Shown: piece after piece, positions 8,771-17,304 of the stretch
How positions within the stretch are numbered: the first letter of the stretch is position 1
Layout: every line of letters begins with the position of its first letter
Assembly (NCBI GenBank): GCA_964476135.1
Contig: CAYYYG010000002.1
Location: 1-64,000, forward strand
DNA: 64,000 nucleotides
Source of the DNA: CAYYYG01 sp964476135
GTDB lineage: Bacteria; Patescibacteriota; Microgenomatia; UBA1406; GWC2-37-13
Direction: 5' to 3'
Notes under the pieces: generated by a model
Seen by the model: the letters and a program-made list of their open reading frames with translations, nothing else
The model's database searches: none
Told to the model about the DNA's origin: nothing
Program-made: the position numbers and the translations under genes

Positions 8771-10801
8771 TTATGTCAACTTCCAAGACGAATAATTACA
8801 ATTAGGATATAGTTCGCACCCGTAAAACCGCTTTTTGTTTTTGGTAAAGCGAATAACTATTCGTCCTTTGCCGCATTGCGGACACATTTTACCTTCAACG
8901 AAATGTAAAAATGGTTTAGTGAAGCGGCACTCCGGGAACTTGCTGCAGGCCAAAAATTTGCCGAATTTTGAATATCGTACTACAAGAGGTGCTCCGCATT
9001 TGGCGCACGGTTCATTGACTTTTTCTTCAATGTCAATTTTTTTTGTGTCAAGCTTTCTTTGCTGCAGTGTGTCGGCAAAAGGTTTGTGAAATGTTTTCAG
9101 GAGGTGAATTACGGTTTCCTTATTTTCGGCCACATTATCTAGATTTTGCTCCATTCCCGCCGTAAAATCGAGGTTAAAAATGTCGGGGAATGATGCGGAC
9201 AAGTAGTCTGATATGGCTGTTCCAAGATGTGTGGGTATAAAATATCTGTTTTCCTTTTCCACGTAATTTTTGTCTTGGATTAAAGAAATGATCGGCGCAT
9301 AAGTAGAAGGTCGACCGATGCCTTTTTCCTCGAGCGTTTTTATTATAGATGCTTCATTGAATCGCGGAGGCGGTTTGGATTTGCTTTCAACCGACTCAAG
9401 CGACATAAGATTTATCGGGTCACCCTCCTTCATAATAGTCGAACCCTGGTTTTTTTCCACAAATTCCGGATTTAATACTCTTAGGAACCCGTCAAAAAGG
9501 ACCTTCTGCATATCAGTTACGAATTTGTAGCCTTTTTTACCAGTTATAGTAATCGCGATTGTTTTTACCTTGGCTTCCTTCATTTGCGTCGCAACTGCCC
9601 GGTCATAAATTAGTTTATAAATTCGCTTATGATTCTGTGTTAAGGTATCGTTTTCTATCTCGTCTGCTTTTTTTTCCAGATTTGTTGGACGGATAGCCTC
9701 ATGCGCCTCCTGTGCCATTTTGGATTTTGTTTTGTAGGATCTCGGAGATTCAAGAGCGTATTCCGCGCCGAACTCTTTCGTGATGAATTTTTTGGCTTTC
9801 AACAAAAATTGTTCCGATAAGTTGAATGAATCGGTACGATGGTAAGAAATCAAACCCTGTTCATATAAGTCCTGCGCCAATTTCATGGTCATTTTAGAAG
9901 AAAAAGCATGCTTCTGGAAAGCCTCCTGCTGTAGTAATGAAGTTGTAAAAGGAGGCGGAGGTAATCTGTTCTGCACCGTTTCTTTTACCTGCTCTATACT
10001 AAAGCTATCTGTCTTAATATCTGTCGTTAAGTTGTCCAAGTTATCCTTGGTTATTGTGGTTTTTGTATAAGTGTATTCACCGGTGAATAGATCAATTTTG
10101 AATTTCTGTTCATAGGGGACATCGTCTTTTTTTGATAGCTTAGCTTTCAACTCTTCGCCGTTTTTAAAAATTCCGAAAATTTTATAATAGTCTTCCTGTG
10201 TAAATTTGTTGATTTCTTTTTCCCGTTCTACAATCAGGCGGAGAGCAACAGTCTGCACGCGGCCTGCCGAAAGCCAATTTTTACCCATTTTTTTCCATAG
10301 TAAAGGCGACAGCTCATAGCCCACCAATCTGTCAAGAATTCGCCGAGCCTGTTGCGCCTGAACCAAGTTAAATCGGATAGTTTCAGGATGCGATAGTGCC
10401 TCCTCAAGCGCCTGCGGTGTAATTTCATGGAACACGATTCTTTTGCAGTCGGCTCCATTCTTGACCTTTATTTCTGGCCAATTTTCTTCAATGTAGCCTA
10501 ATATAAATGCAGCGTGGTAAGATATAGACTCTCCTTCACGGTCAGGGTCGGTTGCAAAGATAATTTCCTTATTTTTTTTAGCCAGGTTTTTGAGTTCGGT
10601 AACAATGTTTTGCTTGTTTTTTATGATCTGGTATTTTGGTTTGAAATCATGGGTGTAATCTACGGAAATATTGCTCGGAGGCAAATCTCTTATATGACCC
10701 ATAGTCGCATATACGTAATAATCCTTATTTTTCCCTTTTTCTTTAAGAATACGGTTGAAAGTTTTTGCCTTGGTCGGTGATTCGACGATGATTAATGCCA
10801 T
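8771..10801 (-). CDS. topA: DNA topoisomerase I (type IA)
   Basis: Relaxes negative supercoils through a covalent 5'-phosphotyrosine link. It is 676 aa, shorter than E. coli TopA (865). The TOPRIM domain starts at the N-terminus with Glu7 (IVESPTKAK) and has DPDRE at 85-89. The active tyrosine is Tyr320 in LISYHRTDS. The C-terminus carries two four-cysteine zinc repeats: the first from CAKCGAP to CSKFPEC, the second from CPQCGKG to CELYPNC. The ATG is preceded by TGTTATAGT with 7 nt between, fitting a leaderless message. The ATP synthase operon ends 43 bp upstream. Confidence 0.97.
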   Translation of the reverse strand: MALIIVESPTKAKTFNRILKEKGKNKDYYVYATMGHIRDLPPSNISVDYTHDFKPKYQIIKNKQNIVTELKNLAKKNKEIIFATDPDREGESISYHAAFILGYIEENWPEIKVKNGADCKRIVFHEITPQALEEALSHPETIRFNLVQAQQARRILDRLVGYELSPLLWKKMGKNWLSAGRVQTVALRLIVEREKEINKFTQEDYYKIFGIFKNGEELKAKLSKKDDVPYEQKFKIDLFTGEYTYTKTTITKDNLDNLTTDIKTDSFSIEQVKETVQNRLPPPPFTTSLLQQEAFQKHAFSSKMTMKLAQDLYEQGLISYHRTDSFNLSEQFLLKAKKFITKEFGAEYALESPRSYKTKSKMAQEAHEAIRPTNLEKKADEIENDTLTQNHKRIYKLIYDRAVATQMKEAKVKTIAITITGKKGYKFVTDMQKVLFDGFLRVLNPEFVEKNQGSTIMKEGDPINLMSLESVESKSKPPPRFNEASIIKTLEEKGIGRPSTYAPIISLIQDKNYVEKENRYFIPTHLGTAISDYLSASFPDIFNLDFTAGMEQNLDNVAENKETVIHLLKTFHKPFADTLQQRKLDTKKIDIEEKVNEPCAKCGAPLVVRYSKFGKFLACSKFPECRFTKPFLHFVEGKMCPQCGKGRIVIRFTKNKKRFYGCELYPNCNYSSWKLT

Positions 10802-10808
10802 GGTAATA

Positions 10809-10817
10809 ACTATAACA
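10809..10817 (-). promoter_or_regulatory. Extended -10 promoter of topA
   Basis: TGTTATAGT on the minus strand (hexamer 10809-10814), then 7 nt to the ATG at 10801. The predicted start base is at or one base before the ATG. Confidence 0.55.
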
Positions 10818-10844
10818 TTTCAATAGAAGATCTACACTCTAAAA

Positions 10845-11252
10845 TTAAAGAGGTCGGGGTCTTCTTTTTTTGAGTAATTTAAGATTTAATAACGACCGGC
10901 GAACAATCGCAGCTGCTTCGCGTCTATCTGTTGTTTCCTTAACATCCACCAATACTTTCTGTGCTCGCTCAAGGGCGCGTCGTGTTGTTTCTTCGTCGAT
11001 TTCATTCTGATTATATGCTCGTGAGACCAAAACATGAACATGTTTGCCATCGGTATCGAGATAACCGCCTCCGATTGCGAGATAATCCTCCTCCTGCTTC
11101 GTTTTGATAACTATTATCCCCTCCGAGAGAAGCGTAAAGAGGTTAGCATGTCTTGGTAAAACAGATATATAACCGTCAACCGTTGGTACGGTAACGACTG
11201 TCACTTCCTGATCGAGCACTATTTTTTTAGGCGTGATAACCTTAAGATGCAT
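10845..11252 (-). CDS. atpC: ATP synthase F1 subunit epsilon
   Basis: Central-stalk subunit that couples gamma rotation to the c-ring and can inhibit ATP hydrolysis. It is 135 aa: an N-terminal ten-strand beta sandwich (MHLKVITPKKIVLDQEV, then PRHANLFTLLSEGII) and a C-terminal helical hairpin (about 88-135, EIDEETTRRALERAQKVLVD). The usual GxHxP-type loop is seen as LPRHANL. It is the last gene of the atp operon, 6 bp after atpD. Confidence 0.95.
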   Translation of the reverse strand: MHLKVITPKKIVLDQEVTVVTVPTVDGYISVLPRHANLFTLLSEGIIVIKTKQEEDYLAIGGGYLDTDGKHVHVLVSRAYNQNEIDEETTRRALERAQKVLVDVKETTDRREAAAIVRRSLLNLKLLKKRRPRPL

Positions 11253-11258
11253 AAAATA

Positions 11259-12626
11259 TTATTTCACCTCATCGATTGTTCCTGTCATATAAAATGCCGT
11301 TTCTGCTTTACTGTCGTGTTTTCCTTCTATAATCTCCCGGAAACCACGCACGGTTTCGGCGATAGGAACATATTTGCCGGAGCGGCCTGTAAATGGCTCT
11401 GCAACGAACATCGGCTGGGTAAGGAATCGCTGAATTTTTCGGGCTCTTGAAACGGTAAGCTTGTCTTCTTCAGAAAGCTCTTCCATACCAAGAATTGCGA
11501 TAATATCCTGAAGATCCTTATAGCGCTGCAGTGTCTCAAGAACTTGTTTGGCTACTCTATAGTGCTCTTCACCAACGACCTCCGGATCAAGGGCGCGTGA
11601 ACTTGATGTTAAGGGATCAATGGCCGGATATAGTCCTTGCTCAGCTAGTGAACGCTCGAGTGTTATTGAAGCATCAAGATGAGCAAATGTCGCAACCGGT
11701 GCCGGATCGGTGTAATCATCGGCCGGCACATAGACAGCTTGGATTGATGTAATAGACCCTTTTTTAGTCGAGGTTATTCTTTCTTGAAGCGCGGCCATTT
11801 CTGAGGCAAGTGTCGGCTGATAACCCACGGCTGACGGAATACGTCCAAGAAGCGCTGATACTTCCGAGCCGGCCTGTGCAAACCGGAAAATATTGTCGAT
11901 AAACAGAAGCGTGTCCATTCCTTTTTCATCACGGAAATATTCCGCCATCGTAACCCCGGTCAGTGCAACCCGCAAGCGGTTGCCCGGCGGTTCATTCATC
12001 TGGCCAAACACGAGTGCGGTTTTATCAAGGACTTTGGTTTCCTTCATTTCATTCCATAAGTCATTTCCTTCACGAGTGCGCTCTCCAACACCGGTAAATA
12101 CCGAAACACCGCTATGCTGTTTGGCAACATTATGAATCATTTCCTGTATCAGGACTGTTTTACCTACTCCCGCTCCTCCGAATATAGCTACCTTTCCGCC
12201 TTTGATAAAGGGAGCAATAAGATCAATGACTTTTATTCCTGTTACGAATACATCCTGTGTTACCGATTGGTCGGTCAACTTAGGAGCTTCACGGTGGATT
12301 GGATAATTAACCTTTGCCTTTACAGGTGTTCCTTCATCAACGACTTCACCGAGCACATTGAATATCCGCCCCAGACCTTCCTCACCGACAGGTACGGATA
12401 TCGCTTTGCCAGTATTATGAACTGTAGCTCCCCTTTTTAGGCCGTATACGCCGCTCATCGCAAGCGCACGTACCATGCCGCCTCCCAGTATCGCTTCTAC
12501 CTCCATAGTGATTTTTTTGCCGTCTTTTTCAAGAATCAGCGCATCATAAATTTTTGGAGTCTCGTCCATGGGGAACTGTACATCGATGACGACATCCCTA
12601 ATAGCTGTTATTGTTCCTTGTGCCAT
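11259..12626 (-). CDS. atpD: ATP synthase F1 subunit beta
   Basis: Catalytic subunit of the F1 head. It is 455 aa, usual length. The P-loop GGAGVGKT is at 150-157, the catalytic glutamate lies in GERTREGND (181-189), and the Walker B is LLFIDNIFRFAQAGSEVSAL, followed by the conserved PSAVGYQPTLASEM. The C-terminus keeps the DELSEED-type motif as MEELSEEDK, which transmits torque to gamma. It sits between atpG and atpC in the standard order. Confidence 0.98.
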   Translation of the reverse strand: MAQGTITAIRDVVIDVQFPMDETPKIYDALILEKDGKKITMEVEAILGGGMVRALAMSGVYGLKRGATVHNTGKAISVPVGEEGLGRIFNVLGEVVDEGTPVKAKVNYPIHREAPKLTDQSVTQDVFVTGIKVIDLIAPFIKGGKVAIFGGAGVGKTVLIQEMIHNVAKQHSGVSVFTGVGERTREGNDLWNEMKETKVLDKTALVFGQMNEPPGNRLRVALTGVTMAEYFRDEKGMDTLLFIDNIFRFAQAGSEVSALLGRIPSAVGYQPTLASEMAALQERITSTKKGSITSIQAVYVPADDYTDPAPVATFAHLDASITLERSLAEQGLYPAIDPLTSSSRALDPEVVGEEHYRVAKQVLETLQRYKDLQDIIAILGMEELSEEDKLTVSRARKIQRFLTQPMFVAEPFTGRSGKYVPIAETVRGFREIIEGKHDSKAETAFYMTGTIDEVK

Positions 12627-12643
12627 ATAAATTTTCTAAAATT

Positions 12644-13510
12644 CTAAATATTTTCCACCGATTCCTTAGCAGTTACCATGTCCAGAAGCTCGGAAGTGAT
12701 TTTTCCTTGCCTGAGCTTATTGCCAAGCAACTGCAAGTTATATATAACATCGGTTGCGTTATCAGTAGCATTTTTCATGGCTATCATCCGCGCCGAATGC
12801 TCAACGGCTTCCGAACTTAAAACCGCACTTCTTATCTGACTTTCTAAAAAACTCCTTAATAGCGGATCGACGATTTTTTTAGCGTCAGGTTCGATTATAT
12901 AGCCTTCAAAATGTTCTTTCTGATGCTTGTTCTCCTGTGTTTCCTGATCTATATAAGACAATGTTAATGGCAACAATACGTCATAGCGCGTGTCATATCG
13001 GCTGGTCGAAAGAAATTTATTATAAACAATAGCGACTTCTCTGTACTCGCCCCTGATAAATTTATCTACTGCCAGATTGAAAACAGCTGAGATGTTGGCG
13101 GTAGGTGAGCCTTCAGAAAAATCCGCGATCACTTTTCCTCCTATGCGCCCTAAAAACATTGCGCCCTTCTTACCAAGCGTTACATAATCAACATCACCCG
13201 AAACATATTTCAGTGCCAATTTGTCAAGGCTTGAATGGAAACTGCCTGCCAGGCCCTTATTTGAGGATACGAAAATAATTAAAATCTTTTTCGTATGCTC
13301 ATTAACTGCGAGCAGGGATGAGTTTTCTTTTGAAATATTTTGCGCGATTCTTCTGATAATCATTTCCAGATGCTCGTTATACGGTCTGCCTTCGAGTGCC
13401 ACGGTTTGAGCCTTTCTCATTTTAACGGCAGATACCATCTGCATCGCCTTGGTAATTTTTTTAACATTAGTCACGGATTTTATTTTCGATCTTACCTGTC
13501 TTAGATTCAT
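12644..13510 (-). CDS. atpG: ATP synthase F1 subunit gamma
   Basis: Rotor shaft of F1. It is 288 aa. The N-terminal helix has the family pattern (RQVRSKIKSVTNVKKITKAM, then QMVSAVKMRKAQ) and the C-terminal helix has the conserved stretch around AVLSSEAVEHSARMIAMKNA. The two termini form the coiled coil inside the alpha3beta3 ring. It lies between atpA and atpD with gaps of 13 and 17 bp. Confidence 0.97.
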   Translation of the reverse strand: MNLRQVRSKIKSVTNVKKITKAMQMVSAVKMRKAQTVALEGRPYNEHLEMIIRRIAQNISKENSSLLAVNEHTKKILIIFVSSNKGLAGSFHSSLDKLALKYVSGDVDYVTLGKKGAMFLGRIGGKVIADFSEGSPTANISAVFNLAVDKFIRGEYREVAIVYNKFLSTSRYDTRYDVLLPLTLSYIDQETQENKHQKEHFEGYIIEPDAKKIVDPLLRSFLESQIRSAVLSSEAVEHSARMIAMKNATDNATDVIYNLQLLGNKLRQGKITSELLDMVTAKESVENI

Positions 13511-13523
13511 CAGTATTTATTAA

Positions 13524-15035
13524 TTATTGCGATTCAATCGACTCAACAGTTCGCATGACCAATTCTTTCAGTGCCGCTTCTTGTTTTTCATCCATAACTT
13601 TTGATTTATTGATTTCATCCACCCAACTTTTTGCAGAGGTTGATAATTTCTCCAAAATCAATGTGACGAATTTTTCGATTTGTTTATTCGATAGATTATC
13701 GAGCTGGCCGTTAGTTGCCGACCATATGAGGGCGATCTGAGTTGCCAGGTCATATGTATGATGCTGACGCTGCTTGAGTATCTGGGTTGTCTTCGCACCT
13801 CTTGTAAGAAGTTTTTTGGTTTCCGCATCAAGCTCGGATTCAAACTGTGAGAATGCCGCCATTTCGCGATACTGAGCAAGGTCAAGTTTCAATCTGCCGG
13901 AAACTTTTTTCATACCTTTTGTCTGAGCGTTGCCACCCACACGAGAAACGGAAAGTCCGGCGTTTATTGCCGGTCGAATACCAGAATTAAAGAGATCGGT
14001 TTCTAGGAAAATCTGACCATCTGTAATAGAAATGACATTTGTCGGGATATATGTAGATAAATCTCCAGCTAAGGTTTCGATTATCGGCAATGCGGTTATT
14101 GAGCCGCCGCCATATTTTTCCGATATCCGACAGGCTCTTTCAAGTAACCTTGAATGCAGATAAAAAACGTCTCCCGGATAAGCTTCACGTCCGGCCGGTC
14201 TTCTCAGAATAAGTGAAACCTGTCTGTAAGCCCAAGCGTGTTTACTCAAATCATCATATACAATAAGCACATCTTTGCCCTTTTCCCGAAAATACTCGGC
14301 AAGTGCAGTGGCAGAATAAGGTGCCAGAAACTGCAGGGATGCCGGTTCTGATGCTGAGGCAGATACTATAATTGTATAGTCCAGTGAATTAGTTTTTTTG
14401 AGAAGTTCGACAATCTGGGCGATTTTTGAAGTCTTCTGGCCGATTGCACAATATATACAGATCACATCCTGACCTTTCTGGTTGATTATAGCATCAATCG
14501 CCAAGGTTGTTTTGCCGACTCCCCGATCACCGATGATGAGTTCTCTTTGTCCGCGGCCGATCGGTACAAGAGCATCGATCGCGAGAATCCCAGTTTGCAG
14601 CGGCTGAGTAACTGATTGTCTAAAAACAACACCCAATGCCGGTTTTTCTAGATCATATCTTTTACCGGGTTTTACCGTTCCTTTGCCATCTATAGCGGAC
14701 CCTAACGGATTCACTACTCTTCCCAGATAATCATCAGATGCATCTATCGACAGAGTTTTGCCGGTGGCACGGGCAATCTCGCCCGACTTGATACCTGTGT
14801 ATTCGCCAAGAACAATAGCATTGACCGCATCCTCAGTAAGATCTATAACATATGCTTCCGGACCTGATTCGAGCTTCAAAATTTCACCGAAACCAACTTC
14901 GTTTAATCCGCTTAAGCTAATCACGCCATCGCGAACCTCGACAACCTGACCCACTTCTTCCGTGGTAACTTTGATTTTATCCTTCTGTTTTATATTGTGC
15001 TCGATTTCTTTGATGTACTGATTGATTATGCTCAT
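13524..15035 (-). CDS. atpA: ATP synthase F1 subunit alpha
   Basis: Regulatory nucleotide-binding subunit of F1. It is 503 aa. The P-loop GDRGVGKTTLA is at 169-179, with the conserved segments PIGRGQRELIIGD before it and VSRVGGNAQTKGMKKVSG in the C-terminal half. Its ATG overlaps the stop of atpH by 4 nt (ATGA), which points to translational coupling between delta and alpha. Confidence 0.98.
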   Translation of the reverse strand: MSIINQYIKEIEHNIKQKDKIKVTTEEVGQVVEVRDGVISLSGLNEVGFGEILKLESGPEAYVIDLTEDAVNAIVLGEYTGIKSGEIARATGKTLSIDASDDYLGRVVNPLGSAIDGKGTVKPGKRYDLEKPALGVVFRQSVTQPLQTGILAIDALVPIGRGQRELIIGDRGVGKTTLAIDAIINQKGQDVICIYCAIGQKTSKIAQIVELLKKTNSLDYTIIVSASASEPASLQFLAPYSATALAEYFREKGKDVLIVYDDLSKHAWAYRQVSLILRRPAGREAYPGDVFYLHSRLLERACRISEKYGGGSITALPIIETLAGDLSTYIPTNVISITDGQIFLETDLFNSGIRPAINAGLSVSRVGGNAQTKGMKKVSGRLKLDLAQYREMAAFSQFESELDAETKKLLTRGAKTTQILKQRQHHTYDLATQIALIWSATNGQLDNLSNKQIEKFVTLILEKLSTSAKSWVDEINKSKVMDEKQEAALKELVMRTVESIESQ

Positions 15036-15307
15036 ATGAATAATGATTGTAACTGTTGTAATTCGTGCGCCAATGATAAATCTATAGTTTTTGAACCGAA
15101 ATTAAGGATTATGCCGGCGATTATAGATGTGTCAACTACATTTTTCAGATGTGCCTTTTCGAGTATGGGCAGCTTTTTCTGTATAAGGTCAAGCTCATCT
15201 TTTTCGAGTGGATACGAGGAGATAACCGTCACCTCATTCTTCCTATCGAGGAGTTTTTTTTCGAGGTATTCAGCCAGGTCGTGTTTTATCTGGGGGTCGA
15301 GGTTCAT
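15032..15307 (-). CDS. atpH: ATP synthase F1 subunit delta, C-terminal domain only
   Basis: Peripheral-stalk connector (delta/OSCP). Only 91 aa, about half the usual 175-185. The sequence fits the C-terminal delta domain: VTVISSYPLEKDELDLIQKK, then DTSIIAGIILNFGSKTIDLS, matching the family pattern of a SAyPL start and a LIGG-type loop before a G-D-S end. The N-terminal six-helix domain that binds the tops of alpha is absent. No leftover of it is seen in the flanking frames, since both ends overlap neighbours by 4 nt (atpF upstream, atpA downstream). Position in the operon (b-delta-alpha) supports the call. See findings. Confidence 0.82.
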   Translation of the reverse strand: MNLDPQIKHDLAEYLEKKLLDRKNEVTVISSYPLEKDELDLIQKKLPILEKAHLKNVVDTSIIAGIILNFGSKTIDLSLAHELQQLQSLFI

Positions 15308-15804
15308 GATGGTCTTTGTGTATCTAAATTATTAAGAATATGTTTTGTCAGTTCTTTTTTAATATCTGGGGACAGGTATTCATTAAGGCCTTTGGAAATT
15401 AGTATCATACTCATATCTCCAATATTTTTTTTGATTTCACTGTGCAGCTGACTACGCTCGGAATCGATTTGTTCGTGTCCTTTTTTAATCACTTCCTGCG
15501 CTTCCTTATGAGCTTTTTCAAGAATATCTGCTTTCAATTTTTCCGCATCGATACGAGCTTTTTTGATTTCCTCATCGGCGGCTTTTTTCATTTCTTTTTT
15601 CATTTTTGCCTCAGTCTCCTGCCTTTCCTCTTCGCCTTTTCTTAATTTTTCAAGTAAAACGTGTTTTTCTTCTTCCAGAGTTTTCTCTTTTTTCAAAAAT
15701 TTAGCGAAAGGTTTAGCTATGAATTTGTTGAAAATATAATAAAAAATGACAAAATTCACGGCCTGGGCAAGTAATAATTTTCCGTCAATTCCTAATGCTT
15801 CCAT
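15304..15804 (-). CDS. atpF: ATP synthase Fo subunit b
   Basis: Peripheral stalk of Fo. It is 166 aa with one N-terminal membrane helix (about residues 8-28, LLLAQAVNFVIFYYIFNKFI) followed by a long, highly charged coiled coil (about 40-145) rich in Lys and Glu. The length is normal. Its stop overlaps the atpH start (ATGA). There is a 78-bp gap to atpE upstream. Confidence 0.95.
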   Translation of the reverse strand: MEALGIDGKLLLAQAVNFVIFYYIFNKFIAKPFAKFLKKEKTLEEEKHVLLEKLRKGEEERQETEAKMKKEMKKAADEEIKKARIDAEKLKADILEKAHKEAQEVIKKGHEQIDSERSQLHSEIKKNIGDMSMILISKGLNEYLSPDIKKELTKHILNNLDTQRPS

Positions 15805-15882
15805 AGATTAAAAATAACTTAATAACATAAATCCGAAAATTAAAGCGAAAAACATCCACGGTTTTTCGCTGTCTATTTTCGA

Positions 15883-16110
15883 TTATGTAAATTTAAGTAT
15901 CAGTGCGACAACCAGTGCGTAAATTGCGATAGCTTCGGCAAATACGATTGCGAGAACCATCGAGTTACGGATAGCCGATTCCGCTTCCGGGTTACGACCT
16001 AACGATTCCATCGCTCGGCTTCCAATCATGCCGATACCGATAGCTGGGCCTAACGCTCCTAATCCTATTGCAAGCGCGGTTGCGATTGCTTTTGCTGCTT
16101 CAGGGTCCAT
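15883..16110 (-). CDS. atpE: ATP synthase Fo subunit c
   Basis: The rotor-ring proteolipid, two membrane helices joined by a polar loop (ESLGRNPEAE). The ion-binding carboxylate is Glu59 (FAEAIAIYAL). The residues that make Na+ sites in Ilyobacter-type rings are missing: the helix-1 Gln is Ile (GPAIGIG) and the Ser after the Glu is Ala. A proton ring is therefore likely. I use the ATG at 16110 (75 aa), because the in-frame GTG at 16122 overlaps the strong AGGAGG ribosome site that lies 11 nt before this ATG, and c subunits usually begin MDP. Confidence 0.95.
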   Translation of the reverse strand: MDPEAAKAIATALAIGLGALGPAIGIGMIGSRAMESLGRNPEAESAIRNSMVLAIVFAEAIAIYALVVALILKFT

Positions 16111-16121
16111 TATTTTAGACA

Positions 16122-16127
16122 CCTCCT
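16122..16127 (-). promoter_or_regulatory. Strong Shine-Dalgarno of atpE
   Basis: AGGAGG on the minus strand, 11 nt before the chosen ATG at 16110. It is one of very few clear ribosome sites in the window, on the subunit needed in the most copies per complex. It decides the start, because the alternative GTG overlaps its last G. Confidence 0.7.
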
Positions 16128-16148
16128 GTCTAGATTGTTAAATAATAA

Positions 16149-16889
16149 TTAATGGTGTTTTGCCGTTGCCATGTTCAAAAACACCGCTGTCAACATCGAA
16201 AAAACGAGTGCCTGTACAAAACCGACAAATATTTCAAGCATCAAAAATGGAAAGGATGCAAGAACCGGCACTAGAAATGCAATTATTGTAATAAGTACTT
16301 CTCCCGCAAAAATGTTTCCAAATAACCGAAAAGCGAACGAAATAATTCTGGATATTTCCGATATTATTTCCAGAAATCCGAGTACAAAATCAAGAGGCGA
16401 TTTGAAATTTATGAATTTTTTTAAGTAGTCTCCGCCTAAATATTTAAAACCGTAGTATTGAATAGCGATGACTGCAATTATCCCAAGTGCGATTGTCGTG
16501 TTTAGATCGGCTGTATTCGCCCTAAGCAGAGGAATTTTTTCAACTTCACCATGAGATTCGCCGACTGCGACGAGAAGACTCCCCACACCAGGCAAGAGCC
16601 CGAACCAGTTCTGAAGTATTATGTAGAAAAAAAGAGCTCCGATAAGAGGAAAAAAAGCACCGACCTTTTCGTGTAAAACACTTTTGAAAAAATCATAAAG
16701 GCTTTTTAATCCAAACTGCATAAAGTAAAAAAAACCATTTTTGTTTTTTTTGTGCACTTCGACCGAATAAAAATAAGCGAGCAGACAGAAGAGAGCAATG
16801 ACTATCAGGGAAGTAAAATAAGAATTTGTTACATGAAAACCAGCTATTTCAAATAGCGTTTCTGCTTTGATGCTTATGTGTGGATGCAT
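16149..16889 (-). CDS. atpB: ATP synthase Fo subunit a
   Basis: Stator channel of Fo. It is 246 aa with five to six membrane helices. The essential arginine of the proton path is Arg188 in FAFRLFGNIFAGE. The C-terminal helix has GFVQALVFSMLTAVFL. It lies between atpZ/I (3-bp gap) and atpE. The N-terminus (HISIKAETLFEIAGFHVTNS) is the usual periplasmic lead-in. Confidence 0.96.
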   Translation of the reverse strand: MHPHISIKAETLFEIAGFHVTNSYFTSLIVIALFCLLAYFYSVEVHKKNKNGFFYFMQFGLKSLYDFFKSVLHEKVGAFFPLIGALFFYIILQNWFGLLPGVGSLLVAVGESHGEVEKIPLLRANTADLNTTIALGIIAVIAIQYYGFKYLGGDYLKKFINFKSPLDFVLGFLEIISEISRIISFAFRLFGNIFAGEVLITIIAFLVPVLASFPFLMLEIFVGFVQALVFSMLTAVFLNMATAKHH

Positions 16890-16892
16890 AAA

Positions 16893-17303
16893 TTATTTTT
16901 TTAGAGTCCGTATTAAATTATATATGCCACTGACGGTACCGAACCCCAAACACACAAGCGTAAAGAGGGGTTTCTTGCCAGTCAGATCGTCGACTGCTAT
17001 GCCGATAAAGAGCCCCAAAAGAATCGGAACTACTATGTAAAATCCCATATTTCCGTAAAGTGCCATGCTTTTCCAGCTGTCGTCTTCCCGTTTCTTTATT
17101 TTGTGTATTACTTCAGTTCTATTACCGTGTTTATCGATTGTCGGGATAATTTTCGAAATAATTGTATCATCGGATATCTGGTTAGTCAAATGAACATCTT
17201 CGTGAATAGGCTCAATAGACGTTGAGCTTGATATGTATCCGCGCTCCCCTTCCAAAATGTTAGGATGTGTTTTTCGCTTAATTCGTTGGATCGTATGTAT
17301 CAT
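16893..17303 (-). CDS. AtpZ/AtpI-like ATP synthase accessory membrane protein
   Basis: The first gene of the atp operon, 136 aa. Residues about 85-136 hold two membrane helices with the AtpZ/AtpI pattern (NMGFYIVVPILLGLFIGIAV, then the FTLVCLGFGTVSGIYNLIRT stretch). Members of this family help c-ring assembly or act in Mg2+/ion handling. The first ~80 residues are a charged hydrophilic extension with no family match that I recognise. It starts 1 bp after the dnaE stop (TGAAATG), so the atp genes can be read from the dnaE transcript. Confidence 0.75.
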   Translation of the reverse strand: MIHTIQRIKRKTHPNILEGERGYISSSTSIEPIHEDVHLTNQISDDTIISKIIPTIDKHGNRTEVIHKIKKREDDSWKSMALYGNMGFYIVVPILLGLFIGIAVDDLTGKKPLFTLVCLGFGTVSGIYNLIRTLKK

Positions 17304-17304
17304 T

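Noticed and set aside
16111..16122. GTG start of atpE giving four more residues
   Set aside because: The GTG overlaps the Shine-Dalgarno; the ATG at 16110 has it at a usable distance and gives the usual c-subunit start.
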